DNA of 64,000 nt from Reticulascus tulasneorum (taxonomy: Eukaryota; Ascomycota; Sordariomycetes; Glomerellales; Reticulascaceae): the NCBI GenBank assembly GCA_001557505.1, contig LSAX01000006.1, positions 1,302,001 through 1,366,000 on the forward strand, given 5' to 3'. The notes below the pieces were generated by a model. The model did no database searches and was not told where the DNA came from. It saw nothing but the letters and a program-made list of their open reading frames with translations. A program made the position numbers and the translations under genes. This document shows positions 33,218 through 43,992 of the stretch, in pieces (position 1 is the stretch's first letter; every line of letters starts with the position of its first letter).

Positions 33218-35094
33218 TTAAGCCGTGGCTTTAGCTCCATCGGCCGCCTTGCCCTCTTTGCCCATCCATTTATCAACAACGGTCTGGAAGTCCATCTCGG
33301 ACACGATTGGGCCATCGCCAGAGCACTTGGCCTTCTTCTGCAAGTCCGAACAGAGACCGTCAAGGTCGAATTCGCCGCTTTGGACCTTGGAGCAGTTCTG
33401 CAGTTTATCCCTGGAATCGGCGTTAGCATTGGGGAATGCTTCAACGGGATCGGTCTCGCCGTACCATAGCTTCGTGCAAGTGTAGCCTTCCGTCTTCTCA
33501 TCGTCCGCGTTCTTGGCAGCATCGATCTCGTTGATCAGGCTCTTCTTGGCTGACACCGCGGGGCTAGGTGCCATGTTGTACGGTGTGAAGAAATCAGCAT
33601 CGACGGCCTCGTTGAAGAAGCTATCATCGAAAGTGGTACTAGCAAGAACGCTGTCCTGCGACTCGCGATAGTCCCCGAAGAGCTGTGGATCGAACTGGCC
33701 ACCGTTCTGGGTGGCAAGCCAATCAATCCCATTGTTGATGTCAATGCCGGCAAATTGAGAGAAACCTGGAGAATGTCAGCTATATGCTAAATCGATCGAG
33801 TTCGCCGCAATAACGACGAGACTCTTCTTGCGTCACGATTGGTTCTTACCTTGGCCGCCTGCCAAAGATTGTTGTTCCTCGCCAATAGTCGTCATCGTGT
33901 CAAGAGGCTTGAAGCCCATTGGCGACTGGGTAAACGGCTCTGGAGAAGTTCCACAGGAAGAGCTGGCGCCCATGTTCGAGTTTGAAGACGCCGACGGGGA
34001 GCTGGTGGCTGTGGCATTGGCGTTGTAGTGGCTCGAATCTAGACTGGCCCGAGAGCTAATAGACGCCGAGGCGTGGCTAATAGGCGGGCTAAAAAGTGTC
34101 GTGAAATTTGTGAGGTCGTCCTTGGAATGGAAGTCAAAGCCGTTTGCCGGGCTATTGCTACCTTCCTTCGATTGCTGGAGGGGGCTAACAGGATTGCTAA
34201 CCGAGCGTGTGGTCGGCAAGGAAGTCGAGGAGGAAGTAGCTCGCTGAGGCGGCTTGGCGGCGGTTGAAGGTCCAGGGAGAACTCCAAACTTGGGGAATTC
34301 GAACTGGAAGTTGACATCATTCAGGTTGCCAATGGCAGAGGCCCCGAAAGCGAGTCCCTTGTTTTGAGAAACAGTTCGGCTGTTCATGGCCGTGAATCGG
34401 TTCTTGTACTCCAGAAGTTCGGTATTCATCTTTTCCACTTGGGCACGAAGCAGGTCGTTCTCATGGTTAACATCTTCCGATGCCTTCTCAAGTTCCTGGA
34501 CCTTGGTTTCCAGATCCTTGAGATGCCGCTCCTTACGCTCACGGAATGCCCGCTGGGCAGCCCGATTCTGGGCCTTTCGCTTCTATGCAACTTATGTTAG
34601 ACCGTGATCACATGTAATAGGATCGTGATACGTACGGAAGTGGGTTCTGAGGTCAGGGGCTTTCGGCCTGGCTTCTTGGCAATCTTCTCTGTGCTCTCTC
34701 GTCTCTTGGCCCCCATTTCGTTCCCATCTTCATCCTCGTCATCATCAGGATGGCTTCGCTTGTCCGTCTCATTTTCCGTCGACTCCGACTGGGCGGTTCC
34801 AGGGATGTCTCCGATCATCTTAGCGTTGGTATCGTTGGTGAAGTCGAAGTCGAAGCTCGAGTCTCCGTAGTCGTAATCGTAGTTGTCAAGATACGGGCTC
34901 TCCTGGAAGCCAGATCCGGCTTCCTTCTGAACGGGAGATTCTGAAAAAGAGGTAGGCGAGAGGGAAACCGCATTGTTGGCTGGCGACTGGGTCTTTCCCT
35001 TGTTGGAGTTGAGGGCAGCGTAGAGAAGACTCTGTTGCTGCGGGGTCAGCATGAAGTTTGGTGGCAAAACCGCATTCGCCCTTGTAGAGGCCAT
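33218..35094 (-). CDS. yap1: AP-1-like bZIP transcription factor (Yap1/Pap1 type), oxidative stress regulator
   Basis: Three exons (35094-34636, 34582-33850, 33765-33218) give 579 residues. The factor moves to the nucleus under oxidative stress and induces thioredoxin, catalase and exporter genes. The start MASTRANAVLPPNFMLTPQQ is followed by the conserved QQSLLYAALNSN, so the in-frame ATG at 35145 is not used. The basic region begins at the second exon: KRKAQNRAAQRAFRERKERH (residues 154-173), then the leucine zipper to about 215. A Ser/Pro-rich middle contains CGTSPEPFTQSP, with one cysteine (Cys363), where the n-CRD is expected. The C-terminal cysteine-rich domain has Cys494, 522, 536 and 545 next to a nuclear export region (IVSEMDFQTVVDKWM). 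Confidence 0.94.
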
Positions 35095-37033
35095 TTCGAT
35101 GGACAATTGAGATAAACGAGGAAAGAAGGGTTCAGGGTAGTTCAATTATGTGACAAAGAAAGTGTCGTCTCTATGGAAGAGTCAAAGAACTCTGTCTTGC
35201 CGGTCACGGTTTGCGCGGCCCAAATTGCTCCTCTCGTTCAAGACCTCGATGAGAGGGGCAAACGGTAGAGGGTGATATCCCGTTGATTGAGTACGCTCAA
35301 GTGCAGCGCAACAAAAGGTTGCCCTTTGATCCGTATTAAAGGTCGTCTTAACACGAGGGACAAAAAGGAAAGAAGAGGCGTGTGAGGCAAAAGCAAAAGT
35401 GGCCAAGTAAGACGATTGTTGGATGATGCAAAAAGTAGAGCTAAGTCCCGAACCGGGAGGATGGGAACAGTTGCTGCCTTTGTGCCTCAAGTTGCTGCCT
35501 GAGTCTCACGGGGCCTGCAAAAGCACCTGATGTGTCTTTCCACAATATTCGGTGGGGAGGACAGGTGGACAAGGTCAGTCAGGCAAAGGTGTGGTGTGGT
35601 GTGATTGTCGTTGACGTGCTTCTGCGTGGTCTTCGCAAGAGGAGTTTGACTGCCGTCCAGGTACTTTGGGAGTCTCAAGCTGCGAAGGTGTAGGAGTGGG
35701 GAGAATCGAATGGACGGTCACAGATTCAGAGGAGGGGGGGACACGATTTCAGAGGTCGATTGTCAATTTGTCAGCGGTCATAATGCAGTGCCCAGAGGAG
35801 GGGTGGGGCACGGAGGGATTGAGGCTTGGTGCTTTGCTCCGAGCTACCTTATGGGGGGTGACTCTTTAGGTGAGAAAAGATGGCTGGAGAGGGGAGGTAC
35901 ATGGCGGGGATTCGGCACAATTCCATCCCTCCCAACCCAGCAGGGCTCCATCTGCAGACCGCTATCTATTGGCTGGAGATTCGATGATGGCGACAATGCG
36001 AAGGGCGTGATCTTCCCTGAAGGCTCGAAGAGACTCTTGCCGTTGCAGATCCTCATGAATCTAAAAAGGGCGGACCTGGACGTCCCTCCTCCCCCTCGAA
36101 CTTTTGATGCGAGTTCTAGAACCTCTTGCCTCAACGCTATAAGAAGGCAATTCCTGTCTATCTGTCCATCGTTCGCTCCAATGACGGATGGAGATCAGAA
36201 GACATTTTGCGCTGCTGCAGCAGCTCGGAGACGCCATAAACCCGGCCGCACTACATCTGAGACGGTCTGCACGATATCGCTTATCGACGCTGAGAAATGA
36301 CGTGGATATTATTACTACTACGTACAAAATCTGCCCTTTCATCGGTTTTGGTCGGCAGCAGTCGGGTGGCGGATTCCCAAAGCGTTTCGTTCAAACACAA
36401 AGACCAGAGAGAGAGCAGGTTCAATGTGGCCTGGCCTCGTTCCCTGGCCTTCGCTCCACTCCCTGCCATTTTGCTGCTAGAGTGATCGATCCCACACGGC
36501 ATGTCCGTACCTAATGCGGATGACTCAGGGCCACTCTCCAGACCAGGCCCTGCATGGGTCACCGGAGCCGTCAACCGGTTGTAAGCCGTATTCTCTTAAC
36601 GTGTTTCAAGTACTCTCCGGTGCCTCTGCTCGCTGGCCGATACTTCGGGGCCGGTAATCAATTCATCCCCCAATACATACATACATACTACATACATAGG
36701 TACGTATGTATTGTCACATAGCCTTTCGAATACGATTGGAACCCGTGCCCCCAAATCTCCCCCAACATTCCGACTGGCTGTTTCAGGGGGCGGATACGAT
36801 GTTCTCTCCCTTAGATGCAGATCTGGAAATTGTTAGTGTCATCCTCGTTCATCCTGCTGGCCACTAGAAGATTGAGCTTCACGAATTTCATGTTGAGTGG
36901 TGTGAGTGGTATGGTGGCAAATTCAATTCGCATATCCCGAACCATGTTAAACCTCAAATGAGGTTTCTAATCTTCTAGACTAAGAGCCTCCCTGTTTTAT
37001 TATCACCAACGATCACACCCACCCCCGCAAACT
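35095..37033. other. AP-1 upstream region and reductase 3' flank
   Basis: 1.9 kb, probably including a long promoter and leader for the AP-1 gene. It contains a CATA/CATAC microsatellite near 36673-36699. A 196-codon plus-strand frame (35710-36300) has no recognisable domain, so I do not call it. Confidence 0.45.
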
Positions 37034-38172
37034 CTAAGCCGTCACCTCCAGCGCCAGCAGGGCCCTCGCCGTGTCTGCCATGGTCTGATCGAGACTTCTA
37101 AAAGTCATGTTCAGAGCCTTGTTTCCTTCGTCAGCCGCGAGGCGCGCCAACACCACACTCTTCGCCTCATCACTATCGGCGGGGATGCGACCTTCGAGCT
37201 CAGGGACCTTGGCCAAGGCATGAACTAGATCAGTATAGGTCATGCTGGCGCCACCAATCAGGTATCGCTTGTTCTTGGCCGCAGGTGTTGTAAGGCTTTT
37301 AACGTGGGCTTCGGCAAGGTCGCGAACGTCAATGTATGACGGGAAGCTTGTGGCCGGAACAGTTTCATTGCTGCCATTGATGAGGCCATAGATAACACTG
37401 CTGCTGTAGTTGAGCCCTTTGACGCCACCGTGGATTGGCTGAATTGCAGGTCCGAATATCAAAGCCGGCAACAAGACTGTCACGCTGAAGGCCGGTGCTG
37501 GCGAAGAGGTCTTGACAAAATCCCAGATTGCGAGCTCGCCCTCCTTCTTGCCACTGCAGTACGAATAGTATGCATTCTGGGCGGCGCGGGCCTCCTCTTG
37601 GGTCATGGGAAGCCAGCTTTCGTTGGTCAATACACCCTTTGCGAGCTCATCTGGAGAGCCTGTAGTGAGTGCGTTGACGGACCCAGTCACGACGATGGAC
37701 TTGAGTGTCGGAGCATTCTTATAAGCTGATCGGAGGAGGGCGATATTGCTAGAAAAAACGTCAATGGCTATCGACCTTGAATTTGGGCCACAGTGCCTAC
37801 CCGTCAACGCTTGGCTTCAGGAAATCGCGATCATAATCGGTGTAAGCCGGGTTGTCGAGCAGGGGAGCTGCAACGTGGACAATCTTCACAATGTCAGCTA
37901 CGCCAACGAATCATACAACAGTCACAGATTTCGAGGCGTACATGATCAAGCGAGTATTTCTCGAAGACTGCGTCCCAGTTCGCTTCGGACTCGTAGTCGC
38001 TGACGACGGCGATCTCGAGCTTGTCCTTCCATTCTGGGTGGAGGGCAAGGACCTCCTCACCGGCTTTTGCACGTCGTACGGTACCAACTACTTTGTGGCC
38101 AGCTTCTACCAACGAGTTGATAATGTGGGCTCCGACAAAGGAGTTTGCGCCCGTAAGAAGTGTAAGAGGCAT
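37034..38172 (-). CDS. NAD(P)-dependent extended short-chain reductase (dihydroflavonol-4-reductase/GRE2-like)
   Basis: Three exons (38172-37942, 37883-37801, 37748-37034) give 342 residues. Members reduce aldehydes, methylglyoxal or ketone substrates with NADPH; the substrate here is unknown. The nucleotide-binding motif is TGANSFVGAHIINSL near the N-terminus. IVHVAAPLLDNP follows the first intron, and SIVVTGSVNAL precedes the active site. Tyr-x-x-x-Lys is present in YYSYCSGKKEGE. The substrate-side motifs LLPALIFGP and YIDVRDLAEAHVKSL are typical. The first acceptor (GTGAAG at 37884-37889) was chosen because it alone gives an open frame with the conserved IVHVAAP. The gene lies beside a Zn2Cys6 regulator on the same strand, 0.8 kb downstream of it. 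Confidence 0.87.
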
Positions 38173-38999
38173 TGTTGTTGAGTGGCTTCAAGGTAATGTG
38201 AGTTTGTGGAGGGTGGTTATGATTATGGTTTGGTAATGTTCCAAGGCTGTATGAAAGGCTGGCTGGTGTGAATGTGTCTCTGGATGCTCATGGGGACCAG
38301 AACAATTGCATCATCCTGGCCATGAGCATAGTCTTTATACTCCGTCTCAAGAGCGCGGTGAGCTTCCAACAGTCGGCCGCAAAGCGGAGGTCCAGCCATC
38401 ATGCATAGAAGTCTCGAGATTGCTTTGAGTGACAGGGTCAGAGGTTTGAAATCCAACATATACGATGCTTACAACACATTCTGTCAATATGTGACACTTT
38501 GCTTTGACAAGGATGCAGAAGCTGGCAGCACGAAGTGAGGTTTCTGTAGCCAAATTGCATGTCCCAAAACAGTCAATCGCTTCGACGTGCAAGCTACCCC
38601 GCTATAATTGGCTGGGAATCCAACTCTCCTGCACGATAACATCAGCAAGCGTGCTACCACAGCTGGAAACTGAAGTGGGAACCTTAAAACGAGCCTGTTA
38701 GAAGACTGTGTGCACAGACGCAGCGGGAAGACTTTCTGGCGCCATATACTCAGTGGACGCAGATTAGTCACGCCAACCCAATGCAATTGGCTTGACTCTG
38801 CATGCTATTTCGAGGCTGTATGTGACAAGCCGCCAGCATGATGCACGAGGTACGGAGTAGTGACGGGGCTTAATATGACTTGTGCCTATTTCAAGTCCAA
38901 AATGTCTGCGCGGGTTGCGGCTGCGTCCGTGATTTGGGGTAGTAGAACCTGGCTGCCTGTAAGCAAAGACAGTAGAACATGGGAATGTGAATAAGCCGC
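38173..38999. other. Intergenic region between Zn2Cys6 regulator and reductase
   Basis: 0.8 kb holding the reductase promoter and the 3' flank of the regulator gene. No extra gene seen. Confidence 0.5.
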
Positions 39000-40735
39000 C
39001 TACATCAAAGGCGCATCTACCTTCCTTGCGCACAGTATATCGTCGAAGGCGTCAAACTTCCACTGGTCTATGATCTTACCCCCGTCTGGGGCATCGGGGT
39101 CATGGGCGGAGGAGTTTTGGGGGTCTCGAGGAGACGACCAGTAGTCAGAGGTGAGTAGCACAGAGAGTGCCACTCTTTCGGAATGAACAAGCCAAACAGT
39201 TCGCAGCTGTTCTTGGCTCTTCAAGAATGAGTGTAGATATTGTATATCTAGAGCTCGAGCCCGCGACTTCTGCTCGAGCCACTGCATAGATGGGCGTATC
39301 GCAATCAAAATTCTATGTATGATCAAAAGACCCGAGATGAAGTTGGCGAAGTTCGCTACGCGCTGATCGGCATGGTCACAAAACACTCGAAACGTGTCCC
39401 CAGGATGCCTTGGCGACAACACTGGCGAGTAACGCCCAACGCTCCAGCCGTTTCGATCAGCCAAGTCTAAAAACTTGAGCCGTAGAGCTTCGGTAGCCTG
39501 AGCGAGAGTCTCTATCCTCTCACTCTCCGGAGGGAGTTGCCCACGTACGATCGCTCGACAGTCAGCCAACAACCGTGGGATGTAGCACATAATTGGCAAC
39601 GAGTTCCAGGAGTCAGACCATTCATTTATTCTCGAGTCTTCTGGCTTGGAATATATGGCTTCTTGCCACTTGGGCTCCTCAAGAAAGCACGGATGGCTCT
39701 CTCGCAGAGCGATTGTAAACTGACTGCATCAGTCTGTGGCTTATGTGGAGTGGGCAATGCCCAAGACCAGGAGGATTTTTCAACGACTCACGATAGATCC
39801 CATCGAGGCGATAAGCATTTGTCTCTCGAAGTCGGTTTTAAACCGGTCAACCCCCCTCTTCTCAAGCAAACGGTATATACCTCTCTGGTGGGTGATCCAG
39901 GCTGTCAGTTGGGAGGCTAGGAGACACTTTGCACACGTTATATTTAGAACGGCCAAACCATTAGATCAGAGGGACATAAGTAACTCACTTCGAAGGAAGA
40001 CAAGAGCGACACTGCAGCCAGGACGTCGGCCGACATGGAGGCCACAGGATCTTGTATGGCGGCTTGAAGATGGGACAGCGCATTCCCATATTGCCTTAAC
40101 AAGCCATATTGTCGGGCACTGATAGATGCACTCGCCACGATCCCAGCCGCAGTGAAGAGACAGTCCACAGCGGCGTCGAGTACTTTGCTGTTCCCCAGCC
40201 GTTCAGGGATATATAAGATGTACGAAGGTACGATCTCCCCTTTGCTTAGAAGGTTTGCAATAGCGATACCATCGAAGGGAGCCTCCAAGAGACCGTGGAC
40301 CCTGCCGGAGTGCATAACGGCCAGATGTGTCATGGACAGGAACTCGAAGCCGACACGGGCTTCTTCTGTGGGGAAAACTGGGTGAAATGGTCGTTCAACC
40401 TGTTCTCTCTCATGCGACGCAGTTCTAAGCGGCCCTCCGTGTCTCCTGGACGGTCCCGCCTCCGAATCCTGCTGCCTCTGGAATCGGGCACCACCATCGA
40501 TAAATTTGGCCTCATGGTGATAGCCAGGACATGCTTTGGAAATTCTGAGGCATTGAGAACAAGATGGTCTGCCCTCGTCACACTGTACAACCGTTAGATT
40601 TGGCCTATGATGACCGAAGCGAGCCGTACGCCAAGATATGGCTGGGTGAAGTGGCACGGAATGCGAAGAACCTCATACCTTTACTCGACGTTTCTTGCAG
40701 AGATCGCATGCCTTACTGAAGGGTACTCCGGGCAT
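39000..40735 (-). CDS. Zn2Cys6 fungal-type transcription factor
   Basis: Four exons (40735-40679, 40582-39989, 39926-39792, 39719-39000) give 501 residues. The binuclear zinc cluster is at the extreme N-terminus. Cys10, 13, 20, 27, 30 and 37 lie in ACDLCKKRRVKCDEGRPSC and SQCLRISKACPGY. The first intron falls between Lys19 and Cys20, a common position in this class. The remainder is a helical fungal-specific regulatory domain (for example ARVGFEFLSMTHLAVMHSG, SMSADVLAAVSLLSSFE, then LTAWITHQRGIYRLLEKRG). Target genes cannot be read. It may control the reductase that lies just downstream, but that is inference from position. Splice sites were chosen because each gives phase-0 continuity through conserved helices. 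Confidence 0.86.
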
Positions 40736-41415
40736 ATTTAGCGACGACAAGATTGCTGGACGCTACTTGATATTCTTGTTAGTCTTTTGCTCTTTCCAAG
40801 TCTACCACCCAATTGATCAGCTTTGCCTAATCATAGCTGGACTCGCAAGGATTGCTCGCAACAGCGCACTGAGAAGTAGGTACTTGAAGCCCCCCCAGAC
40901 CCACTTATCACAGTGTTCATAGTGTTGATAACGGCGGCCCTGGCTTTGATCAAACGTATCAGCAAACCAGTCCCGTTGTTAAAGATCTTGATTGAACTAC
41001 AGTACAAATAACTCTTTCCTACAGACTCTGTATAAGATCAGGTATTGTCCAGACAGTTAGTTACACACTAAAGGCTCAGGGTCGGGACCTCAGCCTTGAG
41101 CATTGCACCTTGAAGGACTAAGTGCCAAGAAAGCTTCATGCTGATTGGTAGAAACTCCACGTGCCCCGCATGACCAGATCCGGCACCCCGCGTGCGGGCT
41201 TCGCTGTGTTCAGGGGAGACAGGGAGCTGTTGTGACGCAAAGCTACTCATTCGTTCATCAACCTTGCAACCTAGAACGAACATCCTCTTGTGTCGACGTT
41301 TGATTTCTCATCCTCATTGCACGCCCCCTAATCCCCGAGCCGATATCGCAGTATACCCAAAGGCCGAAAGGGCGTCCCGTGATAGCTGGCAAGTGTATCT
41401 CGCCTGACTAGAACC
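40736..41415. promoter_or_regulatory. Divergent promoter region, Zn2Cys6 factor / BSD protein
   Basis: 0.7 kb between two start codons on opposite strands. No specific operator can be assigned. Confidence 0.4.
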
Positions 41416-42752
41416 ATGGATTTGGCCTACGATCATATCCAGGAGGACTCTTTCCCCAAGGAAAACAACGAGGAGTCCTCCAAAACCCCACAGCCTGAGC
41501 AGCAGTCGACTCTGAATGCAGATATTCAAGAAGCCTACAAGGCGCTCTCAACAAGTGCTTGGGGCATGAGGATCGGTGGTTTCCTGGGCAGTGTGGTGAA
41601 ACAGGTATGCTATGCTCTGCTTGTCGTCCGATTCCAACCTCCCTCTAACGTCTTCATCAAGGGCGAAACAGTCTATAAAGAAGCCTCCCAAGAACTGAGC
41701 CTGGTGGGCGAAGATGCAGCCAAAGGCTTCACAGATTTACGAGAGTCCATCATCAACCGAACACGGTCATTGTCGCTCAATACGTCACCGCAGCAGGCTG
41801 GGGAGACTTCTGGCCAAACCTCTCAGGACACGGACGAGAAGGACAAGGACGCAACGCCGACCAAGTCCAGAGACTTGGCTTCCGAACAAGCACTGAAAGA
41901 TGAAACATACCTTTCCAAGATTCGAGCAGAGGCAGCCAAAAGACTAAAGGACATACAGAAGGCCGAGGACGCGGCTGACGAAGCTCTCCTGAGATTCGGT
42001 ACCAACATCAGGGACTTCCTCCGAGAGGCCGTCAGTATCGCACCTCCCACTGGGTCGACCGAGCAAAGTAGCGCGGTTTTGTTCGAGAGCAAGGATGCAC
42101 AGGGCAAGAGAGTCATTCATACGTCACGATTTGACGCCCAACTCCACGTCATTCACACCACTACAGACAGTTTCACTAAAGATCCTGCGACTGCAGAGTT
42201 TGGCTCCTGGGCTGAGGAGTTTGATGTGGAGAAAAAGACTGCGGATATCAGCAACGACCTGTCCAAGTACACCGAGCTGAGGACGACAATGGAGAAGCTT
42301 GTGCCGGATCAGGTCCCATATGCCGATTTTTGGAAACGATATTACTTCATGAGAAACGGCATAGAAACTGCCGATGCCAGACGACGAGATCTGCTCAAAG
42401 GTATGCTTTGAAGCACCTTCGTTTATGCGTACTTTGTGCTAATTTGCGGACAGCTGCCTCTGCCGAAACCGAGGTTGGATGGGACGATGATTCAGATGAC
42501 GAGGCTGCGCCGAGTAAGACAGAGCAGAAGCCGATTCGACCACCATCAACCGAATCTTCGACAACAATCCACCCACCCCCCGCAAACCTGCTTAAACCAA
42601 ACGAGTCCCGAAAGTCAAACGACGAGAAATCTCAGGCCGATAGCGAGGCGAGCTATGATGTCGTTGGCGCGACCTCGGGTGTTCCCAGCCAGGCCCCCAA
42701 CAGTCCAAAGGAGTCGCGCAAAGGCGATGATAGCGATGAGGATTGGGAGTAG
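41416..42752 (+). CDS. BSD domain-containing protein
   Basis: Three exons (41416-41604, 41662-42400, 42454-42752) give 408 residues. The N-terminal third has a helical region ending SAWGMRIGGFLGSVVKQ, then GETVYKEASQELSLVGEDAA. A charged, Ser/Thr-rich linker follows. The BSD domain lies at about residues 240-310, from EFGSWAEEFDVEKKTADI to VPDQVPYADFWKRYYFMRNG, with the hallmark FW and YF residues. The C-terminus is acidic and disordered (EVGWDDDSDDEAAPS and DDSDEDWE). BSD domains occur in TFIIH p62 and synapse-associated proteins; yeast DOS2 is a distant relative. No exact function can be given. Intron 1 (57 nt) is stop-free and a multiple of three; splicing it gives the shorter, more conserved junction. 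Confidence 0.85.
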
Positions 42753-42930
42753 CGAGCAGATTGAAAGTGGCGTGATTATCTGTTCCGATCGTACTGGGCG
42801 TTGATTGGGTTGGGCATCGTGTTTTGTAGGCCGCTCTTAATATCTGGGACCTCTGTACACATCTCCAGAACCATACGGCGCAATCACTTCTCAGAAGGGT
42901 GTGGGTTGTTTTGCATACGCACTGTCCTGA

Positions 42931-43614
42931 CTATCGCTTCTTCTTGGTGACCTTCGTGAACCCCTCTTCGTCGACTTCGGCGGGCGCCTTCTCCCTCTGC
43001 ACTGGCGCTAATGGTGGCGCTTCGTCCATCTCGACATCTTCCTCTCCCTCTACCTCTCCCTCGTCGTCGCTTTCCCAGTCGGTGTCTTGGTCAGCGTCCT
43101 CAACCCTCTTGTAAAGTCCCTCGACCTTGGTGCCTTTTCTACTCTCCCATTTCTTGCGCAGGTCATCTATCGCTTCGAATTTGCCTTTTGAGGCGTCGGA
43201 TCTTAGATTGATTATTCGCTCTGCAACATCGTATCCGGTTTCATCATCCACGTTCACCTCGAACTCATCCAGCATGACTTGTAGCAGGAAGGTTTCCACA
43301 TATTCGACGTCAGGTTCTTCTGGTGCGTCGGCTCCATTGGCCACCGCCTGCCCAGACACGACTTTCGTGAACGTGGGAAAGAGATCGACAACAGCCCCGG
43401 CGAACCAGTCGCGTTTGTCTCCCGAGTCTGGTCCTCCCCAGTTGTTCTGCACTGCGAGTGTAAGTGCGGGCCACATGTGAAGTGACAACGCCACTGCTTT
43501 CTCAAAGTTGGATTGGCAAGCTTCTGTAAGAATTGTCAGTTACGTATAAGTTAGTCGTCTGGGAATGGTAATCCCACCCGCAGAAGACAAGCCTGAGGTG
43601 CTTGAGGTGGCCAT
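42931..43614 (-). CDS. TSR2: Pre-rRNA-processing protein TSR2 (ribosomal protein eS26 chaperone)
   Basis: Two exons (43614-43578 and 43523-42931; 54-nt intron) give 209 residues. TSR2 binds newly made eS26 (Rps26), releases it from importins and supports 20S pre-rRNA maturation in 40S subunits. The short first exon codes MATSSTSGLSSA. The second gives the conserved FEKAVALSLHMWPALTLAVQ and the WGG motif in NNWGGPDSGDKRDWFAGAV. ETFLLQVMLDEFEVNVDDET is the second conserved block. The C-terminal third is highly acidic (DWESDDEGEVEGEEDVEMDE) and ends in a basic stretch VTKKKR, as in orthologues. Its start region faces the alpha/beta hydrolase gene (378 bp between starts). Confidence 0.94.
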
Positions 43615-43992
43615 GTCGACTGTGCCACTGGTGCTGGTGGAGGGGCAATTCTTTAGTGGGATATATCAAACTCGGATGCATTCACAAATTTTTTGATGCA
43701 GCCGACATGTGCATGCGACAAATCGCACTGTATCCTGCACTGTAGTTTATTCGATACGCGGATGCCAAGGACTCTTGGAGGAGTGGATCGGCTTTTATGG
43801 TGCGGCATGACATCACAAGACCCTTAGTTGAACCCTTAGGTGCCGTGAAACTGTTGTTTCCCATCGCTGCCCGGCTATTTAGCTTCGCGTCGTGTCGGGC
43901 TCAACAGAAGATATCAGGAGCTTGCATCCCCTCACAACGGAACCGCTTTCGTCAATTGCGAGCTTGAATGCTGCGTCCCACACTGAGAAAAG
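43615..43992. promoter_or_regulatory. Divergent promoter region, TSR2 / alpha-beta hydrolase
   Basis: 378 bp between opposite-strand start codons. It must include both core promoters; no motif assigned. Confidence 0.4.

Noticed and set aside
35710..36300. 196-codon plus-strand frame upstream of the AP-1 gene
   Set aside because: No recognisable motif or splice structure; low-complexity Arg/Pro-rich; more likely chance in promoter DNA.
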